Assembly (NCBI GenBank): GCA_949290055.1
Contig: CASEQJ010000008.1
Span: forward strand, 1 to 64,000
DNA: 64,000 nucleotides
Origin: an uncultured Olsenella sp.
GTDB taxonomy: Bacteria; Actinomycetota; Coriobacteriia; Coriobacteriales; Atopobiaceae
Direction: 5' to 3'
Numbering within the stretch: the stretch's first letter is position 1; every line of letters begins with the position of its first letter. The translations under genes and the position numbers were made by a program. Shown here one piece after another: positions 55,543 through 63,625 of this stretch. Below the pieces are notes generated by a model. The model did not search any database, was not told the origin of the DNA, and saw nothing but the letters and a program-made list of their open reading frames with translations.

Positions 55543-57024
55543 ATGTCGTTCTATCACAGCACGCGCTCGGGCGCGAATTCCGTAACAAGCAAGCAAGCTA
55601 TCCTCACCGGAATCGCCCCGGACGGCGGCCTCTACGTCTCCGACGAGCTGGGCGAGAAGCGCCTCTCGCTGGAGGCCGTGTGCGGCCAGACCTACCACGA
55701 GACCGCGCGCCTCGTGCTGGGCACGCTGCTGGGCGACTACACAGGCGACGAGCTCGCCCGCTGCGTGGATGCCGCCTACGGGAGCCAGTGGGACGCGCCC
55801 GAGATCTGCCCGGTGACCCCGCTCGGCACCGACTGGCTGCTCGAGCTCTACCACGGCCCCACCTGCGCCTTCAAGGACGTGGCGCTGCAAATGCTGCCGC
55901 AGCTCATGGGCGTGGCGCGCGGCGAGGGCGGCGAGAAGATCATGATCGTGACCGCCACCTCCGGCGACACCGGCAAGGCCGCGCTCGACGGCTTCGCGGG
56001 CGTGGACGGCATGGGAGTCACGGTGTTCTACCCCGCCGGAAAGGTGTCGGACATACAGCGCCTCCAAATGGTGACGCAGCTCGGCGGCAACGTGGCCGTG
56101 TGCGCCGTCAACGGCACCTTCGACGACTGCCAGGGCCAGGTCAAGCGCGTCTTTGCGGACCGCGAGCTGGCCGCCCGTCTCGCCGAGGACGGCGTGGTGC
56201 TCTCGAGCGCCAACTCAATCAACGTCGGCCGCCTCGCACCGCAGGTCACCTACTACTTTGACGCCTACGCGCAGCTCGTGCGCCGCGAGGCCGTGCGCCC
56301 CGGCGACGAGGTCACCTTCTGCGTGCCCACCGGCAACTTCGGCGACGTCCTCGCCGGCTACTACGCCAAGCGCATGGGCCTGCCGGTCCACCGCCTGATC
56401 GTTGCCTCCAACGCCAACGACGTGCTCACGGACTTCCTCACGACCGGCACCTACGACCGCAGGCGCGACTTCCACAAGACGATCTCGCCCTCCATGGACA
56501 TACTCGTGTCCTCCAACCTCGAGCGCCTGCTCTACTTCGCCTCCGACGGCGACTGCGAGCTCGTCTCCTCCCTCATGGCGGACCTTGCCGAGAAGGGCGT
56601 CTACACCGTGCCCGAGCGCGTCATGGACGAGATACGCTCCGTGTTCTCCTGCGGCCGCGCCGACGACGAGGCCACGCGCGCGACGATCCGCGACGCCTGG
56701 CGCGAGCTCGACGTCCTTATCGACCCGCACACCGCGGTTGCCAAGAACGTGCTGGACACGACGCCCACCGACGGCAGCGAGCGCGTCTGCCTCTCCACGG
56801 CGAGCCCCTACAAGTTCTGCGCCGACGTCCTGGCGGCGCTGGGCGAGGTCACCGACGGCATGAACGGCTTTGCCTGCATGGACGCCCTCGAGCAGCTCAC
56901 GGGCACCGTGGCGCCGCCGCAGCTCTCCGGGCTGCGCGCCGGCGAGGTTCTGCACGACGACGTCTGCGACCCCGAGCGCGTGGGCGCCTTCGTCGAGTCC
57001 GCCTGCGCGCGGGTGTTCCTGTGA
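55543..57024 (+). CDS. thrC: Threonine synthase
   Basis: A 493 aa PLP enzyme converting phosphohomoserine to threonine. The cofactor lysine is Lys111 in GPTCAFKDVALQ. The phosphate-binding loop TATSGDTGKAAL follows and the length matches the longer (E. coli-like) class. ATG 55543 has AAGGAG upstream. A TATGAT sequence at 55496-55501 could be the -10 element. It overlaps thrB by 4 nt. Confidence 0.96.
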   Translation: MSFYHSTRSGANSVTSKQAILTGIAPDGGLYVSDELGEKRLSLEAVCGQTYHETARLVLGTLLGDYTGDELARCVDAAYGSQWDAPEICPVTPLGTDWLLELYHGPTCAFKDVALQMLPQLMGVARGEGGEKIMIVTATSGDTGKAALDGFAGVDGMGVTVFYPAGKVSDIQRLQMVTQLGGNVAVCAVNGTFDDCQGQVKRVFADRELAARLAEDGVVLSSANSINVGRLAPQVTYYFDAYAQLVRREAVRPGDEVTFCVPTGNFGDVLAGYYAKRMGLPVHRLIVASNANDVLTDFLTTGTYDRRRDFHKTISPSMDILVSSNLERLLYFASDGDCELVSSLMADLAEKGVYTVPERVMDEIRSVFSCGRADDEATRATIRDAWRELDVLIDPHTAVAKNVLDTTPTDGSERVCLSTASPYKFCADVLAALGEVTDGMNGFACMDALEQLTGTVAPPQLSGLRAGEVLHDDVCDPERVGAFVESACARVFL

Positions 57025-57929
57025 TCGGGGCCGACGGGAGGGAGCGCCCGGTCGCGATCGTGCGCGTGCCCGCGACGAGCGCGAACGTGGGCGTGGGCTT
57101 TGACTGCCTTGGCCTTGCGCTCGACCTCACGGCGACGTTTCTCATGACGCCCGCGGAGCAACTCGAGATCGTGGGCTGCGAGGAGCGCTTCCGTGGGGAG
57201 GACAACCTCGTCTGGCAGAGCTACCTCGACGCGTGCGCGCGCCTCGGCGTGGAGCCAACGCCGCTGCACATAACGATTCTCTCCCCCATACCGCTCTCGG
57301 GCGGCCTGGGGTCGAGCTCCGCCTGCGTGATCGCGGGCATAGCCGGCGCCATGGCGCTCTCGGGGGACGGCTTTGACCGCGAGCGCGCCCTCGAGCTCGC
57401 CTGCTCCGAGGAGGGCCACCCCGACAACGTGGCGCCGGCGCTGCTCGGCGGGCTCGTGAGCTCGTTCGTGAGCGACGGGCAGACCACCTCCACGCGCATG
57501 GACGTGGCTGACAACCTGCGCTTTGTTGCCATTGCGCCGCCCTATGAGGTGCGCACGGCCGACGCGCGGCGCGTGCTGCCGGAGGAGGTCTCGCGCGAGA
57601 CGGCCGTCTGGCAAATGGGCCGGTGCGTGGCCACGGTGCGCGCGCTCGAGCTCGGTGACGCGGAGCTGCTCTCCAAGGCGTGCCACGACCGGCTGCACGA
57701 GCCGTACCGCGCCAAGCTGATCCCGGACTACGAGGCCCTGCGGGCTGCGGCGCTCGGGGCCGGCGCGTGCGCGTTCATGATCTCCGGCTCCGGGTCCACG
57801 ATGCTCGCGGTTGCTGACGGCGACGAGGTCGCCGGGCGCGTGGCGGCGGCGCTTGCCGAGGCATGCCCCGGGTACTGGCTGCGCACCCTGCCCGCCAACA
57901 CCCTCGGCACCACCGTCGAGGTCCACTAG
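57021..57929 (+). CDS. thrB: Homoserine kinase
   Basis: A 302 aa GHMP-family kinase making phosphohomoserine. Motif 1 is VPATSANVGVGFDCLG, the ATP-binding loop is PLSGGLGSSSA, and the third motif appears as FMISGSGSTMLAV. The start GTG 57021 overlaps the thrC stop, so the two are translationally coupled. CTTCTCG follows 10 nt after the stop, ahead of a tandem repeat. Confidence 0.95.
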   Translation: MIGADGRERPVAIVRVPATSANVGVGFDCLGLALDLTATFLMTPAEQLEIVGCEERFRGEDNLVWQSYLDACARLGVEPTPLHITILSPIPLSGGLGSSSACVIAGIAGAMALSGDGFDRERALELACSEEGHPDNVAPALLGGLVSSFVSDGQTTSTRMDVADNLRFVAIAPPYEVRTADARRVLPEEVSRETAVWQMGRCVATVRALELGDAELLSKACHDRLHEPYRAKLIPDYEALRAAALGAGACAFMISGSGSTMLAVADGDEVAGRVAAALAEACPGYWLRTLPANTLGTTVEVH

Positions 57930-57952
57930 CCGCACGTACTTCTCGCCCGTCC

Positions 57953-58038
57953 GCGGCCCGACGCCCTTCTCGCCCGACGCCCCTCTCGTGCACTTGCGGC
58001 CCGACGCCCTTCTCGCCCGACGCCCCTCTCGTGCACCC
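57953..58038. repeat. Two tandem 43 bp repeats after thrB
   Basis: Units 57953-57995 and 57996-58038 are almost identical (41 of 43) and begin GCGGCCCGACGCCCTTCTCG. Each contains one CTTCTCGCCC. A partial third unit begins after the second. No gene is seen. Confidence 0.85.
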
Positions 58039-58050
58039 GCGGCCCTGCCC

Positions 58051-58175
58051 CCATGTTTTGGGCAACATCTTTGATGCGCTGACACGTTCAAGCGGGTTTT
58101 GCATAAGAGATGTTGCCCACAACGTTGAAAAGCATGGCCATTCAGGTTGGCAGCATAAAACGTTTGCCCCAAAAG
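58051..58175. repeat. Array E: TTGGGCAAC-type repeats after thrB
   Basis: The direct copy at 58051-58080 reads CCATGTTTTGGGCAACATCT followed by TTGATGC. Inverted copies lie at 58095-58124 and 58152-58175, about 51 bp apart. It is the same family as arrays D and F and lies 66 bp beyond the 3' end of the DUF559 gene. Confidence 0.85.
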
Positions 58176-58240
58176 CCGAAGAATCACCCTGGAATCAGTG
58201 CCTCGCCGCGCACGCAAAGCCCCTCGCCCCAAAACCGTGG

Positions 58241-59338
58241 CTACGCAGCCAGTGTGGACCCCGCGGCCGCGCGCATGTCGTCAATGAACCGCAGAAGACG
58301 GTTTCGCAGCCCGACCTGCCGTGTCGCGTCCCGCGCCCCAGGCTGCCGCCAGCGCCGCCCCAGCCCCGTCGTCACCGACTTGGCAACCTCGTCCATAAGC
58401 GACGCCCGCTCGAGCATGGAACGGTCTACCTCGACCACCTTCCAGCCGTCCGCCCCGAGGACGTTCCCCTTGCGCCGGTCATACGAGCGGCGGCTGCGCA
58501 GCTTGTGCTGTGCACCCTGAAACTCCGCCACGAGCCCATACCCCTCCCAGCTCAAATCGCAGACGAACTCGTCTATGCCAAAGAGCCTGGCTGCCTCCGC
58601 CCCAAGCCGCACGCTCGCGTTCAGCCGCGCGGGCGGGAGCCCGTAGCCGCCCATGCGTCGCGGCATGGTGAGAACCATGGACAGCACCGCCTCCTCCGGC
58701 GAGGCGGCGCCGTCGCGAACGTGCGCGAGCGCGGCGCGTGCCTTGCGCAGGCCCCACGGCATGCCCTCGCCGCGACTCGCCCGAAGCGCCTCAAGTCGAT
58801 CGAGGTACGCCTCGAGGCGCTCCGTGCTGGTGAGCGCCGGACAGTTGCAGAAGCCGTGCTCCCCCATGCCGTGGGCGAAGCAGCCGCAGAGCTCGTGACC
58901 ATACAGGACGAGCAGCTCTTCGCTCAGAGCGCGCGCCGCCTGCAGGAAGGTGAGCTCGGGGCACGTCACCATGATTCCCTCGTCAAGCCCAAAGAACGAG
59001 CCCACGGGATAGGACCCCGTCATGAGGTGGCACGTGGCACCCGCTATGAAGCGGCGCCCCCTCTGCCGGGACACGCAGAGGTCAAGGGTGGCCGGCGCCT
59101 CGGTGAGCGCGAGGCGGGCCTGCGTGACAAGCGCTCCGTCAACGGTCTCCGGGACCTTGCTCGCGCGGGTCCGGCGCGGCATGGAGCCCAGGTCGATTCC
59201 TTCGCCGCGCTCAAAGAGCAGCCGCACGAGCAGAGGCGGTCGCGTCGCTGTGGGAGGATTGGCCTCCGCCACGCGCCGGCCGACGGCCCGCCACACCCAC
59301 TGCGCGGTCTCGAACCCCAAAAGCAGCCTCTCGCCCAT
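58241..59338 (-). CDS. DUF559/Vsr-like endonuclease-domain protein (AbiEi-like architecture)
   Basis: A 365 aa protein. The C-terminal domain (about 260-320) carries VCDLSWEGYGLVAEFQGAQH and KVVEVDRSML. This fits the D-(x)-EFxGxxH core of DUF559 and very-short-patch-type nucleases. The N-terminal 250 residues are of unknown fold with cysteines in CGCFAHGMGEHGFCNC, possibly a metal site. Related proteins are sometimes labelled AbiEi-like antitoxins, but no toxin gene is adjacent. ATG 59338 has GAGAGGGG upstream. It is bracketed by repeat arrays E and F. Confidence 0.75.
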   Translation of the reverse strand: MGERLLLGFETAQWVWRAVGRRVAEANPPTATRPPLLVRLLFERGEGIDLGSMPRRTRASKVPETVDGALVTQARLALTEAPATLDLCVSRQRGRRFIAGATCHLMTGSYPVGSFFGLDEGIMVTCPELTFLQAARALSEELLVLYGHELCGCFAHGMGEHGFCNCPALTSTERLEAYLDRLEALRASRGEGMPWGLRKARAALAHVRDGAASPEEAVLSMVLTMPRRMGGYGLPPARLNASVRLGAEAARLFGIDEFVCDLSWEGYGLVAEFQGAQHKLRSRRSYDRRKGNVLGADGWKVVEVDRSMLERASLMDEVAKSVTTGLGRRWRQPGARDATRQVGLRNRLLRFIDDMRAAAGSTLAA

Positions 59339-59607
59339 CCCTGCCCCTCTCCCCTATCGTGCCCGCAGCATATCCGTCGGGTGCGAATGGGGTACAGGGG
59401 GCCAGCTGAAACCCTCGTGTCAGTCAGGTGTAATGTAACGTCGTGCCTCATAAATGCACTATTTGGTTTCAGTTTGCATAGTTCTTCTCGCCACGGAGAA
59501 GGCATCGTGGCGCGCCTTCACGGACTCTCCAGATTGGCGAGAAACACGAGCTTTTGAGGAACTGGCTCCCCCTGCGCACGGGACGAGAAGGTTTTCGAAG
59601 GTCTTCT

Positions 59608-59737
59608 CCATGTTTTGGGGCAAATCATTTATGCCAACAAGCGGGACGGCCGTGTTTCACAAGGTTGTGGGCAACACGTTTGATGCAAAACCCGCGCCAA
59701 GGCGGCAGCCCATCAAAGTTGTTGCCCAATACATGCA
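59608..59737. repeat. Array F: GTTTTGGGGCAA-type repeats between the DUF559 gene and livF
   Basis: Direct copies lie at 59608-59635 (CCATGTTTTGGGGCAAATCA onward) and 59661-59693 (GGTTGTGGGCAACACGTTTG onward). An inverted copy lies at 59708-59737. The first is almost identical to the first copy of array D, 8 kb away. Confidence 0.85.
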
Positions 59738-60634
59738 AGTTGGCTTGCGATCCGGAGAAGAGCGGAAAAGGCGGGCGAGAAGAGCGGCAGGCGAGAAGGA
59801 CAAACGGGCTGTGGGCGAGAAGAGCGGCGGGCGAGAAGGACAAACGAAGCGCAAGCGAGAAGGACCTCGGCGCAAAAAAACGGCGACGGACCCGGGAGGA
59901 GGAGTGGTCCGTCGCCGCCTGACGCCATAGGTGTAGGAGGCGCTACCCGCCGAGGTACGCCTTGCGGACGTCGTCGTCCACCAGGAGCTCTTGATCGTGC
60001 CGATCTCGAGCACGTAGGCGCGGTCAGCGATCGAGAGCGCCATGTTGGCGTTCTGCTCGACCAGAAGAATCGTCGTTCCCGCCTCGTTCAGCTGCTTCAC
60101 AATGTCAAAGATCTCCTGCACCAGAATCGGCGCGAGACCCATGGACGGCTCGTCGAGCATGAGCAGGCGCGGACGGCTCATGAGGGCGCGCCCCATGGCC
60201 AGCATTTGCTGCTCGCCGCCCGAGAGCGTGCCGGCCACCTGGCCGCGGCGCTCCTTCAGGCGTGGGAAGTGCGCGTAGACCTTCTCGAGCGTCTCCCCGT
60301 TCTCGGCGTCCGAGCGCGTGTACCCGCCCATTTCAAGGTTCTCCGCCACGGTCATTTGCGTGAAGACGCGCCGACCCTCGGGGCAGAGCGCCATGCCACG
60401 GCCCACGACCTTGTGCGCGGGCACGCCCACCACAGACGCGCCGTCAAACTCCACGGAGCCCGACTCGGGCTTGATCAGCCCGGCCACGGTGTTGAGCGTC
60501 GTCGACTTGCCGGCGCCGTTCGCGCCAATCAGCGTCACGATCTCGCCCTCGTTGATGTCGAAGGAGATTCCGCGCACCGCCTTGATCGCCCCATAGGAGA
60601 CGTGCAGGTCCTGTACGGAAAGCAGGGACGCCAT
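59657..60634 (-). CDS. livF: LivF, branched-chain amino acid ABC ATPase, with frameshifted C-terminus
   Basis: ATP-binding subunit of the high-affinity leucine/isoleucine/valine importer. Walker A is GANGAGKST at 37-45, the signature is LSGGEQQML, Walker B is LLMLDEPSMGL and the H-loop is LVEQNANMAL. After YVLEIGTI the frame shifts: the normal ending ELLVDDDVRKAYLGG and its stop at 59943 are in another frame. The open frame therefore runs about 95 residues further, through the terminator and into array F. About 19 nt seem to have been lost near 59990. The core is intact, so the protein may still work, or the gene may be damaged. Confidence 0.85.
   Translation of the reverse strand: MASLLSVQDLHVSYGAIKAVRGISFDINEGEIVTLIGANGAGKSTTLNTVAGLIKPESGSVEFDGASVVGVPAHKVVGRGMALCPEGRRVFTQMTVAENLEMGGYTRSDAENGETLEKVYAHFPRLKERRGQVAGTLSGGEQQMLAMGRALMSRPRLLMLDEPSMGLAPILVQEIFDIVKQLNEAGTTILLVEQNANMALSIADRAYVLEIGTIKSSWWTTTSARRTSAGSASYTYGVRRRRTTPPPGSVAVFLRRGPSRLRFVCPSRPPLFSPTARLSFSPAALLARLFRSSPDRKPTCMYWATTLMGCRLGAGFASNVLPTTL
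59773..59862. repeat. Tandem 40 bp repeat rich in CGAGAAG
   Basis: Two units of about 40 bp (59773 and 59813 starts) read GGGCGAGAAGAGCGGC then RGGCGAGAAGGACAAACG. Five CGAGAAG copies fall in 90 bp, all in the same orientation, which is CTTCTCG read in the livF direction. Confidence 0.8.
59874..59917 (-). terminator. Terminator of the liv operon
   Basis: GGCGACGGACC (59882-59892) pairs with GGTCCGTCGCC (59906-59916), followed by seven T on the minus strand. It lies 26 bp after the original livF stop at 59943. Confidence 0.9.
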
Positions 60635-60635
60635 C

Positions 60636-61490
60636 CTACTTCACCTCCTGCTTGCCGAGATACGCCTCTATGACGCGCGGGTCGTTCTGGATCTGCTCGG
60701 GGGTGCCCTTGGCAATGATCTTGCCGTAGTCCAGCACGCCCACGACCTCGCAGACGCCCATGACGAGCGACATGTCGTGCTCGATCAGAAGGATCGCGAT
60801 CTGGAACTCGTCGCGGATCTTCTGAATGTTCTCCATGAGCTCCTCGGTCTCCGCCGGGTTCATGCCGGCGGCGGGCTCGTCGAGCAGCAGCACCTTGGGA
60901 CCGGTCGCCAGCGCGCGCAGAATCTCAAGGCGGCGCTGGGCGCCATAGGGAAGGTTACCCGCCTGCGTGTCCGCGTACTTGCGCATGTCGAATATGTCCA
61001 GCAGCTCGAGCGCGCGCTCGTGGAACTCGGCCTCCTGCCTCCAGTGGCCGGGCAGACGCAGCATGTCCGTGATCAGGTGCGTGCTCATGGTGTTGCCAAA
61101 GCCCACCAGCACGTTCTGCTCGACGGTCATCTGCGAGAACAGGCGAATGTTCTGGAACGTGCGGGCAATGCCCATGCGGTTGACCTCGGCCACAGACTTG
61201 CCCGCCGTGTCGTAGCCGTCGATCAGCACGGTGCCGCGCGTCGGCTTGTAGACGTTGGTCAGCAGGTTGAAGATCGTGGTCTTGCCGGCGCCGTTGGGGC
61301 CGATCAGACCGGAGATCTCGGTCTTGCCCATGGCAATGTTGAAGTCGTCCACGGCGGTGAGGCCACCGAAGTCGATTCCCAGGTGCTCGGCCTGCAGCAC
61401 CGGAATGGTGCCGAGGTCGCGCTCGGGAATGAGGTTGGGCGTCTCCATCTGCACGAGGACGGAGCGGCGCTTCCTCTTATCGCTCGGCAT
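60636..61490 (-). CDS. livG: LivG, branched-chain amino acid ABC ATPase
   Basis: A 284 aa second ATPase of the importer. Walker A is GPNGAGKTT, the ARTFQNIRLF Q-loop is characteristic of LivG, the signature is LPYGAQRRLE and Walker B is VLLLDEPAAGMN. The C-terminal helix is present. It overlaps livM by 14 bp and its stop abuts livF. A start up to 20 residues further in is possible, as the first 25 residues are not conserved. Confidence 0.95.
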   Translation of the reverse strand: MPSDKRKRRSVLVQMETPNLIPERDLGTIPVLQAEHLGIDFGGLTAVDDFNIAMGKTEISGLIGPNGAGKTTIFNLLTNVYKPTRGTVLIDGYDTAGKSVAEVNRMGIARTFQNIRLFSQMTVEQNVLVGFGNTMSTHLITDMLRLPGHWRQEAEFHERALELLDIFDMRKYADTQAGNLPYGAQRRLEILRALATGPKVLLLDEPAAGMNPAETEELMENIQKIRDEFQIAILLIEHDMSLVMGVCEVVGVLDYGKIIAKGTPEQIQNDPRVIEAYLGKQEVK

Positions 61491-62640
61491 GAGCGCTCAC
61501 CTCCTCTCCGTCCTTCTCGGCCGCGGGCTTGTCGTCACGCCTCTTCCAGGGGAAGTCCCGGTTCATGACGCGCTCGATCACGCGGGAGAGCGAGAAGTCG
61601 TAGGAGCCGAGAAGACCCTGCGGCCGGAAGATCATGACTATGATCAGCACCACGGCGTAGGCAATCATGCGGTACTCGGAGAACGCGCGCAGCGCCTCGG
61701 GAAGGATCGTGAGGACCGTGGCGGAGAGCGCAGAGCCGAGCATGGAGCCCATGCCACCGAGGACCACCATGACCAGGATCTCGATCGACTTCATGAAGCC
61801 AAAGACCGCCGGCTGCAGCACGCCGACGCAGCCCGCGTACAAGCCGCCGGCCACGCCCGCAAAGAACGCGGACACGACGAAGGCAAGCGTCTTGTAGTAC
61901 GTGGTGTTGACGCCCGTGGCCTCGGCCGCGATCTCGTTGTCGCGAATCGCCAGGATCGCGCGGCCGTGCCGGGACTTCATCATGGTGTGGATCAGAAAGC
62001 ACACCACCGCGACGCAGCCAAACACGAGCAGGAAGCTCGAGAAGCCCGGAATGCCCGTGAGGCCGGCCGCGCCGCCCGTGAGCTCAAAGCCCAGCACGTC
62101 GTCAATGTTGAGCATGACGACGCGAATGATCTCGGCGAAGGCAAGCGTAATGATTGCGAGGTAGTCGCCTTTCAGACGCAGGGCGGGAATGCCGATGACG
62201 ATGCCGGCCACCGCCGCGCACAAACCGCCGACGACAAGGCCGCCGATCACGAGGACCAGCGCCATGGGCGTGCCGGTCACGAAGTCGCGCGCGCCGACGC
62301 CGAGCACCTCGCTCATGCGGATTATGAAGATCGAGCAGCCATAGGCGCCCATTGACATGAAGCCGGCATGGCCGAGCGGCAGCTGGCCCAGGTAGCCGGT
62401 CGCAATGTTCAGCGAGACGGCGAGGATTATGTAGATTCCCACCTGCTCGAGCACCGTGGACTGGTAGCGGTTGATGGCGCCGCCGTCGATCATGAGCTCG
62501 CCCAGGACGAGAAGGACGAGCACCACGACGGCGTTGATCGCATAGCGCGCGGGCATTGGGAGGCGGCGGTACACGCCGGTGTCGCCCTTGGAGGCGCTGG
62601 CGGAAATGACGGGCTTATCCTCGGTCTTTTCGTGTCTCAT
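61477..62640 (-). CDS. livM: LivM, branched-chain amino acid permease
   Basis: A 387 aa membrane permease with about nine hydrophobic segments. LivM-type landmarks are ATGYLGQLPLGHAGFMSMGAY, PALRLKGDYLAIITLAF, ELTGGAAGLTGIP, GRAILAIRDNEIAAEATG and the GGMGSMLGSALSATVLT segment. ATG 62640 follows a G-rich Shine-Dalgarno; GTG 62646 is too close to it. It lies 12 bp after livH. Confidence 0.95.
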   Translation of the reverse strand: MRHEKTEDKPVISASASKGDTGVYRRLPMPARYAINAVVVLVLLVLGELMIDGGAINRYQSTVLEQVGIYIILAVSLNIATGYLGQLPLGHAGFMSMGAYGCSIFIIRMSEVLGVGARDFVTGTPMALVLVIGGLVVGGLCAAVAGIVIGIPALRLKGDYLAIITLAFAEIIRVVMLNIDDVLGFELTGGAAGLTGIPGFSSFLLVFGCVAVVCFLIHTMMKSRHGRAILAIRDNEIAAEATGVNTTYYKTLAFVVSAFFAGVAGGLYAGCVGVLQPAVFGFMKSIEILVMVVLGGMGSMLGSALSATVLTILPEALRAFSEYRMIAYAVVLIIVMIFRPQGLLGSYDFSLSRVIERVMNRDFPWKRRDDKPAAEKDGEEVSAHAER

Positions 62641-62652
62641 GCTCACACCCCC

Positions 62653-63525
62653 CTAGACCTTCTCGCTCATGGTTCGGCCGAAGATGCCGGTCGGGCGCAC
62701 GACGAGGACGATTATGAGCAGCAGGAACACGACCGCGTCCTTCCAGACGGAAAGCCCGATCGCGGTCACGAAGACCTCGGCAAAGCCGACGAGCAGGCCA
62801 CCCACGACGGCGCCGGGGATCGAGCCGATGCCGCCGAGGACCGCCGCGACGAACGCCTTGGTTCCAAGCATCATGCCCATCGTCGGGTTCGCCTGCGTGT
62901 AGGCCATGGCGTAGAGCACGGCACCTATGCCGGCGAGCGCCGAGCCCACGGCGAAGGTGAACGAAATCGTGGAGTTGACGTTTATACCCATGAGACGAGC
63001 CGCACCCATGTCCTCGGAGACCGCGCGCATGGCCTTGCCGAGCTTGGTCTTCTGCACGACGAGCGTGAGGGCGACCGTGGCGGCAATGGTCACGAGGACC
63101 GTCAGCACCGACGGGAACGACAGCGAGAGGCCGCCGAGCTGGATCGTCGTGAGGTCGGTGTAGGCCGGCACCACCTTGGCGTCGGCGCCAAAGACGAGCT
63201 GGGCGCCGTTCTCAAGGAAGTAGGAAACGCCGATGGCGGTAATGAGGATCGAGAGCCTCGGCGCGTTGCGCAAGGGCGCGTAGGCGACCTTGTCTATGAG
63301 CACGCCCATGAGCGTGCACGCCGCGACCGACAGCACGATCGCGAGCACGGGGGGAAGCCCCAGCTGGGCCATGACCAGCCACGACACATACGCGCCGACC
63401 ATGATGATGTCACCGTGGGCAAAGTTGAGAAGGAGGATGATGCCGTACACCATCGTATAGCCCAGGGCGACGAGCGCGTAGATGCTGCCGAGCTGCAGGC
63501 CGTTGAGCACCTGCGTGATGAACAA
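62653..63525 (-). CDS. livH: LivH, branched-chain amino acid permease
   Basis: A 290 aa membrane permease with about eight hydrophobic segments. It begins FITQVLNGLQLGSIYALVAL and contains LLNFAHGDIIMVGAY, GVSYFLENGAQLVFG, AVSEDMGAARLMGIN and the C-terminal GGIGSIPGAVVGGLLVG. It pairs with LivM as the membrane channel. A terminator between livJ and livH suggests that livJ is made in larger amounts. Confidence 0.95.
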   Translation of the reverse strand: MFITQVLNGLQLGSIYALVALGYTMVYGIILLLNFAHGDIIMVGAYVSWLVMAQLGLPPVLAIVLSVAACTLMGVLIDKVAYAPLRNAPRLSILITAIGVSYFLENGAQLVFGADAKVVPAYTDLTTIQLGGLSLSFPSVLTVLVTIAATVALTLVVQKTKLGKAMRAVSEDMGAARLMGINVNSTISFTFAVGSALAGIGAVLYAMAYTQANPTMGMMLGTKAFVAAVLGGIGSIPGAVVGGLLVGFAEVFVTAIGLSVWKDAVVFLLLIIVLVVRPTGIFGRTMSEKV

Positions 63526-63569
63526 GGAAGAGCTCCTCTCGAATCTGCGCGGGAGAGACCGCGTCTAGC

Positions 63570-63602
63570 AAAAATCGGGGCAAGGCGCGCGGCCTTGCCC
63601 CG
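63570..63602 (-). terminator. Hairpin terminator between livJ and livH
   Basis: CGGGGCAAGG (63576-63585) pairs with CCTTGCCCCG (63593-63602), then an A and T run on the minus strand. It probably lets only part of transcription continue into livHMGF. Confidence 0.85.
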
Positions 63603-63625
63603 AAATGGGGCGAGAAGGACGAGAC

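Noticed and set aside
57863-59557. 564-codon plus-strand frame covering repeats and the DUF559 gene
   Set aside because: It crosses tandem repeats and arrays, is rich in Arg, Pro and His, and is antisense to a gene with a recognisable nuclease core.
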